Of a stretch of 17,218 bases of DNA, positions 7,062 through 13,299 are shown one piece after another. The stretch comes from Clostridia bacterium (lineage in GTDB: Bacteria; Bacillota; Clostridia; Christensenellales; Borkfalkiaceae): positions 1 through 17,218 of the forward strand of contig CAAFYG010000095.1 of assembly GCA_900767195.1 (NCBI GenBank). Direction: 5' to 3'. The position numbers and the translations under genes are program-made. Within the stretch, counting starts at the first letter, position 1. The number at the start of each line of letters is the position of its first letter. Under the pieces are notes generated by a model, which saw only the letters and a list, made by a program, of their open reading frames with translations, did no database searches and was not told where the DNA came from.

Positions 7062-8090
7062 GTGAAAACGGTGTATATTTGCGCCTGCGCCGAAAAAAGC
7101 GCGGGCGGCGGCGTGTACGAATACGCGCTTGAAAACGGCGGAAAATTCGAAAAACGGGCATACCTGTCCTGCGATAAACCCATGTTTGCGGCGAAAGACG
7201 GCGAGAAACTGCACATTCTTCTGCGCGCGCCGTTCGCGGGGCAAAATTTCGTGAATCCGCTTGCACGGGCAGCGAAAAGCGGGTCGGCGGCAAGCTGCGA
7301 AGAAAAATGCAGCGGGTACTTTTCGTGTAACGCCGATTTTTCGGGCGTTTCCGAAATAAAAAGCACGATGGGCGTGTGCGCATGCCATATCGCGGCGGCG
7401 GAAGGGGATACGTATATCGCCAATTATTTAAGCGGAAATTTCGTGAAAAACTGCCATATCTGCGTGCCGCACGAAGGGGCGGGGGTAAATTTGCCCCGAC
7501 AGGATATGGCGCACACGCATTTTGCGGCGTTTTCGCGCGATAAAAAGCGCGTATTTTGCTGCGATCTCGGCGTGGATACCGTGTTTGTGTACGATCGGAA
7601 TTTAAACGAAGTTTCCCGCGCGAAAGTGCCTGCGGGCTACGGCGTGCGCCACCTTGCGATTTCGCAGAACGGGTATACCGTGTATGCGATAAACGAACTT
7701 GTGCCGTCCGTCACCGTGTTTGCGTTTGACGGCGATACGCTCGAAAGAAAAGCCACCGTTTTGCTGCCGTGCGAAGCGAAAACGTCCACAGCGGCGGCAA
7801 TCCGTTTATCGGCAGACGAAAAAACGCTGTACGCTTCGGTGCGCGCGGAAAACGCCCTGTACGCGCTCGATATATCGGGTGCGCGCGCAGGCGAAAACGG
7901 TATTCCGGAATTGATACAGAAAGTGAGTTGCGGCGGCGATTCCCCGCGCGATTTCGATATTTTCGGCGATGTTTTGCTGTGTTGCAACGAAAATTCTGAT
8001 AACGTTGCCGCGTTTTCCGTGAAAGAGAACGGCAAAATCGGCGAGCAGATCGGCGAAATCGGATTGCCCGCCCCGCTTTGCGTGATATAA
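7062..8090 (+). CDS. Beta-propeller lactonase family protein (6-phosphogluconolactonase-like)
   Basis: The 342-aa product matches the seven-bladed propeller lactonase family (Pgl/YbhE type). Recognisable blade motifs in order are CHIAAAEGDTYIANYLSGN (about 107-125), HTHFAAFSRDKKRVFCCDLG with a following VFVYDR strand (about 149-175), GYGVRHLAISQNGYTVYAINEL (about 187-208), SPRDFDIFGDVLLCCNENSD near residue 300 and a C-terminal PAPLCVI. The R-H, N-E and H-x-H residues conserved in the family are present. Such enzymes hydrolyse aldonolactones, phosphorylated or not, in the cytoplasm. The start is a GTG at 7062 with GAGG 9 nt upstream; no ATG is available nearby. It is the last gene of the tight operon, 31 nt after the RraA-like gene. 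It is unusually cysteine-rich, with 17 cysteines by my count. The likely role is lactone opening between the SDR and dehydratase steps. Confidence 0.85.
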   Translation: MKTVYICACAEKSAGGGVYEYALENGGKFEKRAYLSCDKPMFAAKDGEKLHILLRAPFAGQNFVNPLARAAKSGSAASCEEKCSGYFSCNADFSGVSEIKSTMGVCACHIAAAEGDTYIANYLSGNFVKNCHICVPHEGAGVNLPRQDMAHTHFAAFSRDKKRVFCCDLGVDTVFVYDRNLNEVSRAKVPAGYGVRHLAISQNGYTVYAINELVPSVTVFAFDGDTLERKATVLLPCEAKTSTAAAIRLSADEKTLYASVRAENALYALDISGARAGENGIPELIQKVSCGGDSPRDFDIFGDVLLCCNENSDNVAAFSVKENGKIGEQIGEIGLPAPLCVI

Positions 8091-8136
8091 GCGATAAAAT
8101 AGCGTGAATTTTCGTGCGTCTTGCCATCGTTTTCGC

Positions 8137-8165
8137 TTGCGAAACGGCGAAAAAAGTTGTATAAT
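8137..8165 (+). promoter_or_regulatory. Sigma-A promoter of the permease gene
   Basis: TTGCGA (8137-8142), a 17-nt spacer and TATAAT (8160-8165) form a near-consensus promoter. A start near 8172 leaves a leader of about 28 nt before the ATG at 8200. A hairpin-forming inverted repeat (CGTTT-t-CG, CTTG, CGAAACG; 8128-8146) overlaps the -35 box and could be an operator. It lacks a following T-run, so it is not a terminator. Confidence 0.7.
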
Positions 8166-8199
8166 ATGCCTTGAAATTCAAAGCGCAAAGAAAAAGGCA

Positions 8200-9408
8200 A
8201 TGCAGGAGATCGAATCCGCCGCCGATCGGCAAACGGAAGCACAAACGGAAGCACAAACGGAAAACAAACTGGAAACACAGCCGGAACGCTGTGAAAAAAG
8301 CGAAAACAAATTCATAAAATTCGTCAAAAAAAACGCGGTGTGCTGCATCGCGTTTTGTCTTGCGCTCGTCACGGCGTTTATCGTGCCGCCGGATAAAGAG
8401 TATCTCGGCTATTTCGATTTCAAAACGCTCGCGTGCCTGTTTTCCGTGTCCGCGGCGGTGTGCGCCCTGAAAGGAATTCACTTTTTCTATATCGCCGCCC
8501 GCGCCATCGTGCATAAATTCAAAAACGCGCGCGCGTGCGTCATCGCGCTTGTGTGCGTTACGTTCGTAGGTTCTATGCTGATCGCCAACGACATGGCGCT
8601 CATCACGTTTCTGCCGCTCGGCTATCTCGCGCTTTCTTCCACGGGCAAGCAAAAATATATGCCGTTCACGTTCATCATGCAGAATATCGCGGCGAATTTG
8701 GGCGGCATGCTCACCCCGTTCGGCAATCCGCAAAATTTGTACCTGTACGGAAAATTCAATATTCCTACGGGCGAATTTACGCTGATCATGCTTCCGCCGT
8801 TCGCGTTTTCCGTACTCGCCATCGTGCTTTGCTGCGCGGCGTTTGTAAAACCGGAATCGCTCGATCTTCCCGAAGAAAAAATCACGCTGAATAAACCGCG
8901 GCTTTTTGCCTATCTCGCCCTGTTTTCGCTCGCGATTTTAATGGTATTCCGTATTCTGCCGTACTATATCGGTCTTGTGATCGTCGCGCTCGGCGTGTTC
9001 GTTCTCGATTGTTCCGCCCTGAAAAAAGTGGATTACGCGCTCTTATTTACGTTCGTTTTCTTCTTCGTGTTTTCGGGCAACATGTCGCGGATTTCCGCCG
9101 TGCGCGATCTGCTTTCGAAGTTGCTCGCCAAAAACACGCTGCTTGTGTCCGTGCTTTCCTGTCAATGCATATCCAACGTGCCTTCGGCGATTCTGCTTTC
9201 CGGGTTTACGGATAATTATAAAGCGCTGCTTCTCGGCGTGAATATCGGCGGCACGGGCACGCCTATCGCTTCGCTCGCAAGCCTGATCACTTTGAAAGAA
9301 TATACTTCGCGCTACCCCGAAAACGCGGGAAAGTATCTCGCGATGTTTTCCGCGTTCAATTTCGCGTTTTTAATCGCGCTTACAATTTTCTGCTCGTTTC
9401 TTGTTTGA
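8200..9408 (+). CDS. Ion transporter (IT) superfamily permease, ArsB/NhaD/SLC13-like
   Basis: This 402-aa integral membrane protein has roughly ten hydrophobic segments after a polar, Gln/Glu/Thr-rich cytoplasmic N-terminus. Family landmarks are the SMLIANDMALITFLPLGYLA segment (about 116-136), the GGMLTPFGNPQNLYLY reentrant loop (about 167-182), CISNVPSAILLSGF (about 323-336) and NIGGTGTPIASLASLI near the C-terminal end. These are the duplicated substrate-binding hairpins of the ArsB/NhaD/divalent-anion branch. I chose ATG 8200 rather than an upstream GTG at 8104, because the promoter -10 at 8160 lies between them and no Shine-Dalgarno precedes the GTG. The Shine-Dalgarno of ATG 8200 is weak (AAAAAGG, very close). 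Adjacency to the sugar-acid operon suggests an organic-anion substrate. Sodium/proton antiport or arsenite export cannot be excluded. Confidence 0.83.
   Translation: MQEIESAADRQTEAQTEAQTENKLETQPERCEKSENKFIKFVKKNAVCCIAFCLALVTAFIVPPDKEYLGYFDFKTLACLFSVSAAVCALKGIHFFYIAARAIVHKFKNARACVIALVCVTFVGSMLIANDMALITFLPLGYLALSSTGKQKYMPFTFIMQNIAANLGGMLTPFGNPQNLYLYGKFNIPTGEFTLIMLPPFAFSVLAIVLCCAAFVKPESLDLPEEKITLNKPRLFAYLALFSLAILMVFRILPYYIGLVIVALGVFVLDCSALKKVDYALLFTFVFFFVFSGNMSRISAVRDLLSKLLAKNTLLVSVLSCQCISNVPSAILLSGFTDNYKALLLGVNIGGTGTPIASLASLITLKEYTSRYPENAGKYLAMFSAFNFAFLIALTIFCSFLV
8231..8265 (+). repeat. 12-bp tandem repeat in the permease N-terminal coding region
   Basis: AAACGGAAGCAC occurs twice in tandem (8231-8242 and 8243-8254) and is followed by a partial third copy (AAACGGAAAAC). 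It encodes a short (T/A-E-A-Q) repeat in the cytoplasmic N-terminal tail. Because the unit is a multiple of three, slippage would change tail length without a frameshift. Confidence 0.8.
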
Positions 9409-9495
9409 TTGTCGATTTCTATGCGCTAAATGCGCCGTCGGCAATTATTTCATAAATTTTTTTCAAAAAATCTTTCAAAACCGCCCCCTAAACAT

Positions 9496-9524
9496 TTGAC
9501 TTTTCTGCGCGGATGCGCTATAAT
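9496..9524 (+). promoter_or_regulatory. Strong sigma-A promoter of the ABC transporter-HMA operon
   Basis: TTGACT (9496-9501), a 17-nt spacer and TATAAT (9519-9524) are one base from full consensus. The inferred start is near 9531. Both palindromes lie downstream of it, at about +36 and +141, positions where a bound repressor would block elongation or where the RNA would fold. Confidence 0.85.
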
Positions 9525-9565
9525 TTTTTCGGGTTCGATAAGAAACCGTTTATTTTTTGTCTTGT

Positions 9566-9583
9566 GGTTAGCCTACGCTAACC
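9566..9583 (+). promoter_or_regulatory. Palindrome 1, GGTTAGC-N4-GCTAACC
   Basis: GGTTAGCCTACGCTAACC is a perfect 7-bp inverted repeat around a 4-nt centre. It is either a dimeric-repressor operator or a 7-bp RNA hairpin with a CUAC loop. The same arms recur at 9671-9688. Confidence 0.75.
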
Positions 9584-9631
9584 GTTTTGTCCCCGAGACT
9601 CCCGCAAAGCCCCGGGGCGAAAAGAAAAACC

Positions 9632-9665
9632 CTGCTTGGTTGCTCAAAAGAGCATACGAACGCAG
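9632..9665 (+). other. Imperfect leader hairpin
   Basis: CTGC (9632-9635) pairs with GCAG (9662-9665), and TGCTC (9641-9645) pairs with GAGCA (9650-9654) around an AAAA loop. TT/AA and GT/AC pairs lie between. No T-run follows, so it is not a terminator. It sits between the two palindromes in the transcribed leader. Confidence 0.5.
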
Positions 9666-9670
9666 TCATA

Positions 9671-9688
9671 GGTTAGCCAAAGCTAACC
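9671..9688 (+). promoter_or_regulatory. Palindrome 2, GGTTAGC-N4-GCTAACC
   Basis: GGTTAGCCAAAGCTAACC has the same 7-bp arms as palindrome 1 and differs only in three bases of the centre. It lies about 43 nt before the ATG of the ATPase gene. The first arm of copy 1 could also pair with the last arm of copy 2 in RNA, giving alternative folds. Confidence 0.75.
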
Positions 9689-9730
9689 ATACATAGATTA
9701 AAAAGCGGAAGAAAAAGGAGAAAAGGCATT

Positions 9731-10432
9731 ATGGCACTTGTAGAAATGAAAGACGTAACGCGCGTATACACGAGCGGCGATCACGTGCTGAAAGCGCTTG
9801 ACGGCGTGAATTTATCGCTGCAAGAAGGAAAATTCATCGTGGTGTTAGGCCCGAGCGGCGCGGGAAAAAGCACGCTTTTAAATTTGCTCGGCGGGTTGGA
9901 TTCGCCCACAAGCGGCGCAATCGAGGTGGAGGGCAAAGATATTTCGAAACTTTCCGGCGACGAGCTTGCCGAATACCGCGCGTCCACGATCGGTTTCGTG
10001 TTTCAGTTCTACAATTTAATCCCCACGCTCACGGTATACGAAAACGTTGCGCTCGTGAAAGAGCTTACGAAAAACGCGCTCGATCCCGCGGAAATGATCG
10101 CGGCGGTGGGACTTTCCGATCACTTGAAAAATTTTCCCGCCGAGCTTTCGGGCGGCGAACAGCAGCGCGTATCCATTGCCCGCGCGCTTGCGAAAAATCC
10201 GAAAATTCTTCTTTGCGACGAGCCTACGGGCGCGCTCGATTCCGAAACCGGCGTGCTTGTTTTAAAGCTTCTTTTAAAGATGGCGCGCGATTATAAAAAG
10301 ACGATCATCATCGTAACGCACAATCAGAACATCGCGAAAATGGCGGACGTCGTAGTGCGCGTAAAGAGCGGTAAAATCAAATTTTTCGAGGAACAGGCGC
10401 ATCCGCTTTCCGCCGACGAAGTGGACTGGTAA
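9731..10432 (+). CDS. ABC transporter ATP-binding protein, MacB/LolD type
   Basis: This 233-aa ATPase has all nucleotide-binding motifs: Walker A GPSGAGKST (40-48), Q-loop Q92 (VFQFYNLIP), signature LSGGEQQRVSIARAL (139-153), Walker B ILLCDEPTGALDSETG (159-174) and H-loop H197 (VTHN). The QFYNLIP and GALDSETG wording places it in the MacB/LolD/FtsE group, whose partners are FtsX-like permeases that use ATP for mechanotransmission or export rather than uptake. The permease gene begins 15 nt downstream. The ATG is preceded by AAGGAG 10 nt upstream, at the end of the palindrome-containing leader. Confidence 0.95.
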   Translation: MALVEMKDVTRVYTSGDHVLKALDGVNLSLQEGKFIVVLGPSGAGKSTLLNLLGGLDSPTSGAIEVEGKDISKLSGDELAEYRASTIGFVFQFYNLIPTLTVYENVALVKELTKNALDPAEMIAAVGLSDHLKNFPAELSGGEQQRVSIARALAKNPKILLCDEPTGALDSETGVLVLKLLLKMARDYKKTIIIVTHNQNIAKMADVVVRVKSGKIKFFEEQAHPLSADEVDW

Positions 10433-10447
10433 TAAGGAGAAACAGCG

Positions 10448-12838
10448 ATGCTATTTAAAAAACTTCTCCGCACGATGGGGCAATACAAGGCGCAATTCAT
10501 TTCGATGATCATTATGATCGCGCTCGGCTTCGGCGTGTTCATCGGCGCGAATATGGAATGGGTATCCATCGAAAAAAACACAAACCGGTTGTTTGAAGAA
10601 ACGGGGCTTGCCGATTATAAAATTTATTCTTCTTCCGCGCTCGCAGGCGAACCGGCGGCGGGCTTTACGGAAGAAGATCTTGAAAAAGTGCAGTCGATAA
10701 GCGGCGTGAAAGCCGCGGCGAGATTTTTTTCCGTAAATGCCGACGTGCGCGCCGTCAACGGCGAAAAAATCAAAACGGAAACCGACGAATCGGGCAAGGA
10801 AAAAATTCCCCGCGCCGCGCTCGCCGTTACGGAAAGCGAAAGCGTTTCGTTTTTCAACGTAACGAGCGGCGAAGCTTACGATAAAGCGGCTGCCGATAAA
10901 ATCTGGGTTTCCGATAAATTCGCCGAAGAAAAAGAAATAAAAGTCGGCGATACGCTCACGTTCGGCGCGGTGCAGGGCGTGAGCGAGCCGCTCGAATTCA
11001 AAGTGGCGGGACTTATCAAATCGGGCGAATATATGGTGTGCGTACAGGATTCCACGCAGCTGATGCCGGATTTCAAGATGTTCGGCTTCGCCTACATATC
11101 GCCCGCAGCTTACGAAAAAATCTGTCGGGCGGCGGGACTTCCCGCGGCGACGTACGCGCAGATCAACGTCCGCGTAAACGATTACGAAGAGTTTACGAAA
11201 CAGAAATTTTCCGAAGCGGTAAACGCCGCGCTCGGCAAAACGATGTTTATCTTGTCCAAAGAAGAAAGCTCGTCTTACGCCTTAGCGCACGGCGAAGTCG
11301 AAGAAGGGCAGACGATGGGCGCGGTGCTGCCCGTGCTGTTCCTTGCCATCGCGGTGCTTACCATGATCACCACGATGCACCGTATCGCGGCGAAAGAAAA
11401 AACGCAGATCGGCACGCTGAAAGCGCTCGGCTATAAAGATAAGCGTATTTTAATTCACTATTCCTCGTATGCCTTCGCTATCGGTATCGTGGGCGCGGCG
11501 CTGGGTATCGCGCTCGGCTACGGAATCGCGTATATCATTATGAATCCTTCGGGCATGATGGGTACGTATATGGATCTGCCGTACTGGAAGTTGCACATGC
11601 CGCTCTTCTGCGTGCTTGCAATGATCGGAATTTTAGCCGCGCTTACCTTAATCGGCTACCTTTCCGTGAAAAGCATGCTTCGCGGCACGGCGGCGGACGC
11701 GCTTCGCCCGTATACGCCGAAGAAAATGAAAAATCTCGCCATCGAAAAAACGCGCCTGTGGAAAAAATTTCCGTTCGGCACGCGGTGGAATATGCGCGAT
11801 GTCATGCGGCACAAATCGCGCACGTTGATGAGTCTTCTCGGCATTATCGGCTGCACCGTTTTAATGGCGGGCGCGCTGGGCATGCAGGATACGATGGACG
11901 CGTTTTTGTCCGATTACTACGATACGGCGATGAATTACGCAAGCCGCGTGTACGTAGCGAACGCAAGCGAAGAAACGATCGCAAAAATCGAAGAAAAATA
12001 TTCGGCGGATTCGAGCGCGTCGCAAAGCGTGGAAATCGGCGATAAGGGAGTTTCGCTCGATATTTACGAAATCAAAAACGATACGGTGCGGTTTCTCAAT
12101 AAAAAAGGCAAGCTCGTAAATCTTGAAAACGATGGCGCGTACGTTTGCCGCCGCCTTGCGGACGAATACAATTTAAAAGCGGGCAGCACTTTCAACGTAA
12201 GTCCTTACGGCACGGATAAAGAGTATACGCTCACGGTGAAAGAAGTGATCTGTTCTTCCACGGAAAGCATTTCGATTACGAAAGAGTACGCGGCGGCGTG
12301 CGGCATTTCGGGGTATAAAGTCGATAGCCTGTATACGCGGGAAGCGAAAAATAGCCTGCAAAACGACGAGCTGACGAAGAATTTCGAAATTCAGGATAAG
12401 CAGTCGATCGTGGAATCGTTCGAAACGTTCACAAGTCTTCTGAATGTGTCCGTTACGGTGCTGATCACGGCGGCGATCGTGCTTGGCGTGGTGGTTTTGT
12501 ACAATCTCGGCGTGATGAGCTATACCGAGCGTTACCGCGAAATGGCAACGTTGAAAGTGGTCGGGTTCAAAGATAAGAAAATCGCGCGGCTTTTAATCGG
12601 GCAGAACATGTGGGTAACGGTGATCGGCGTTCTGATCGGCTTGCCGCTTGCCGCGGCAACTCTGAATTATCTCGTGAAAGAGCTGGCTTCCGAATACGAA
12701 ATGCGCGTGGTGATGGGCTGGAAAACTTTTGTGATCAGCACGGTTTTAACGTTTGCCGTGTCGCTTATCGTCAGCTTGTTTGTGTCGAAGAAGAATAAGA
12801 AAATCGATATGGCGGAAGCTTTGAAAGGCGCGGAATAA
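10448..12838 (+). CDS. FtsX-like permease of a MacB-type ABC transporter, duplicated architecture
   Basis: The 796-aa membrane protein is a tandem FtsX permease with eight predicted transmembrane helices. An N-terminal helix (about 17-36) is followed by a large extracytoplasmic domain (about 40-285), then three helices (about 289-310, 340-366 and 384-407). A second unit follows: one helix (about 465-483), a smaller extracytoplasmic domain (about 485-655) and three helices (about 660-684, 718-742 and 760-783). Each three-helix cluster has the coupling segment before its second helix (IGTLKALGYKDKRI and MATLKVVGFKDKKI), a hallmark of FtsX domains. It pairs with the ATPase just upstream (15 nt apart, GGAG before the ATG). 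Single-membrane Gram-positive homologues export peptides, lipids or drugs, or act in sensing. The substrate is unknown; the HMA gene downstream hints at a metal connection. Confidence 0.93.
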   Translation: MLFKKLLRTMGQYKAQFISMIIMIALGFGVFIGANMEWVSIEKNTNRLFEETGLADYKIYSSSALAGEPAAGFTEEDLEKVQSISGVKAAARFFSVNADVRAVNGEKIKTETDESGKEKIPRAALAVTESESVSFFNVTSGEAYDKAAADKIWVSDKFAEEKEIKVGDTLTFGAVQGVSEPLEFKVAGLIKSGEYMVCVQDSTQLMPDFKMFGFAYISPAAYEKICRAAGLPAATYAQINVRVNDYEEFTKQKFSEAVNAALGKTMFILSKEESSSYALAHGEVEEGQTMGAVLPVLFLAIAVLTMITTMHRIAAKEKTQIGTLKALGYKDKRILIHYSSYAFAIGIVGAALGIALGYGIAYIIMNPSGMMGTYMDLPYWKLHMPLFCVLAMIGILAALTLIGYLSVKSMLRGTAADALRPYTPKKMKNLAIEKTRLWKKFPFGTRWNMRDVMRHKSRTLMSLLGIIGCTVLMAGALGMQDTMDAFLSDYYDTAMNYASRVYVANASEETIAKIEEKYSADSSASQSVEIGDKGVSLDIYEIKNDTVRFLNKKGKLVNLENDGAYVCRRLADEYNLKAGSTFNVSPYGTDKEYTLTVKEVICSSTESISITKEYAAACGISGYKVDSLYTREAKNSLQNDELTKNFEIQDKQSIVESFETFTSLLNVSVTVLITAAIVLGVVVLYNLGVMSYTERYREMATLKVVGFKDKKIARLLIGQNMWVTVIGVLIGLPLAAATLNYLVKELASEYEMRVVMGWKTFVISTVLTFAVSLIVSLFVSKKNKKIDMAEALKGAE

Positions 12839-12853
12839 ACGGAGGTAAAGAAG

Positions 12854-13105
12854 ATGAAAAAGACGATTTTACAAATTGACGGAATGATGTGCGGTATGTG
12901 CGAAAGCCACGTAAACGACGCGATCCGCGCGAATTTCAACGTGAAGAAAGTAAGTTCTTCACACTCGAAAAACCGCTGCGAAATCGTATCGGAAAACGGG
13001 ATAAACGCAAAGAAAGCCGCGGAAGTTTTGGCTGCGCTCGGCTATAAAGTGACGGGCGCAAGCGAAGAGGAATACAAGAAAAAAGGGTTCTTGTTTTTTA
13101 AATAA
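12854..13105 (+). CDS. Small heavy-metal-associated (HMA) domain protein, copper-chaperone-like
   Basis: The 83-aa product is a single ferredoxin-like HMA domain. QIDGMMCGMCESHVNDAIR near the N-terminus contains the metal-binding GMxCxxC motif with C13 and C16. The rest follows the usual beta-alpha-beta pattern, ending in AAEVLAALGYKV. CopZ-type chaperones and CopA N-terminal domains bind Cu(I) through these cysteines. Homologues occur as stand-alone chaperones, normally beside a P-type ATPase, which is absent here. The gene lies 15 nt after the FtsX permease with a GGAGGT ribosome binding site and ends upstream of the operon's terminator, so it is co-transcribed with the ABC genes. An additional histidine-serine pair (SSSHSK) sits in the loop after strand two. 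Metal identity is unknown. Confidence 0.93.
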   Translation: MKKTILQIDGMMCGMCESHVNDAIRANFNVKKVSSSHSKNRCEIVSENGINAKKAAEVLAALGYKVTGASEEEYKKKGFLFFK

Positions 13106-13170
13106 TGCCCAAAACGGCTTGAAAATAGTCCGATAAATGCCCGAAATACATTGAAAATCGCCTGAAAATA
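13106..13170 (+). repeat. Imperfect 32-bp direct repeat ending in the terminator stem
   Basis: Two adjacent 32-bp units, beginning with TGCCC at 13106 and 13138, match at about 22 of 32 positions. The second unit contributes the left arm of the terminator hairpin, so the first looks like a decayed copy. This may be chance in A-rich sequence. Confidence 0.35.
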
Positions 13171-13188
13171 GGCGATTTTTTGTATTTT
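13154..13188 (+). terminator. Intrinsic terminator of the ABC-HMA operon
   Basis: AAAATCGCC (13154-13162) pairs with GGCGATTTT (13171-13179) around an 8-nt loop and is followed by TTTTTGTATTTTTTT. This is a textbook Rho-independent terminator. Confidence 0.92.
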
Positions 13189-13204
13189 TTTGTGCAAATT
13201 ATTG

Positions 13205-13244
13205 TTGAAATTTTAATTATTTTATGATAAAATAAAAGTATAAT
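13205..13244 (+). promoter_or_regulatory. Promoter(s) of the dGTPase-Lgt-CPBP operon
   Basis: TTGAAA (13205-13210), a 17-nt spacer and TAAAAT (13228-13233) preceded by TGA form an extended -10 promoter. A second perfect -10 hexamer, TATAAT, lies at 13239-13244 without a good -35. Either could start the transcript; the leader is 50-60 nt. Confidence 0.65.
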
Positions 13245-13283
13245 CAACGAAAAACATGTAAATACAGCAGAAAAACGTTGATT
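13242..13283 (+). promoter_or_regulatory. 8-bp inverted repeat between -10 and ribosome binding site of the dGTPase gene
   Basis: AATCAACG (13242-13249) and CGTTGATT (13276-13283) are perfect inverted repeats 26 nt apart. They start inside the TATAAT hexamer and end 4 nt before the GGAG ribosome binding site. They could be an operator or a leader stem that affects translation. Confidence 0.45.
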
Positions 13284-13299
13284 TTCCGGAGAAAAATCG

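Larger units (their letters stand above)
9409..9730 (+). other. 322-nt gene-free region holding promoter and structured leader of the ABC-HMA operon
   Basis: No credible gene is present here. The region contains a sigma-A promoter (9496-9524), two near-identical palindromes (9566-9583 and 9671-9688), a CCCCG/CGGGG pairing (9591-9595 with 9613-9617) and a longer imperfect hairpin (CTGC...TGCTC-AAAA-GAGCA...GCAG, 9632-9665). All of the latter are transcribed in a leader of about 200 nt. No intrinsic terminator for the upstream permease gene is evident. It resembles no riboswitch class that I can recognise. Confidence 0.7.

Noticed and set aside
6275..7423. 382-codon minus-strand frame opposite the RraA-like and lactonase genes.
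   Set aside because: It spans two real genes and their junction with no ribosome binding site or domain signature.
8128..8150. Hairpin after the lactonase as an intrinsic terminator.
   Set aside because: It has no T-run after the stem and overlaps a strong promoter.
7711..8733. 340-codon minus-strand frame across lactonase, promoter and permease.
   Set aside because: It has the Arg-rich composition of a shadow frame and crosses a good + strand promoter.
9566..9688. The two palindromes as the ends of a MITE-like mobile element.
   Set aside because: No target-site duplication is visible, and each end is itself a full palindrome, which fits operators or hairpins better than terminal inverted repeats.
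9430..9696. 88-codon + strand frame in the ABC operon leader.
   Set aside because: Its start lies upstream of the promoter at 9496-9524, it has no ribosome binding site, and its codons are dictated by the palindromes and hairpins.
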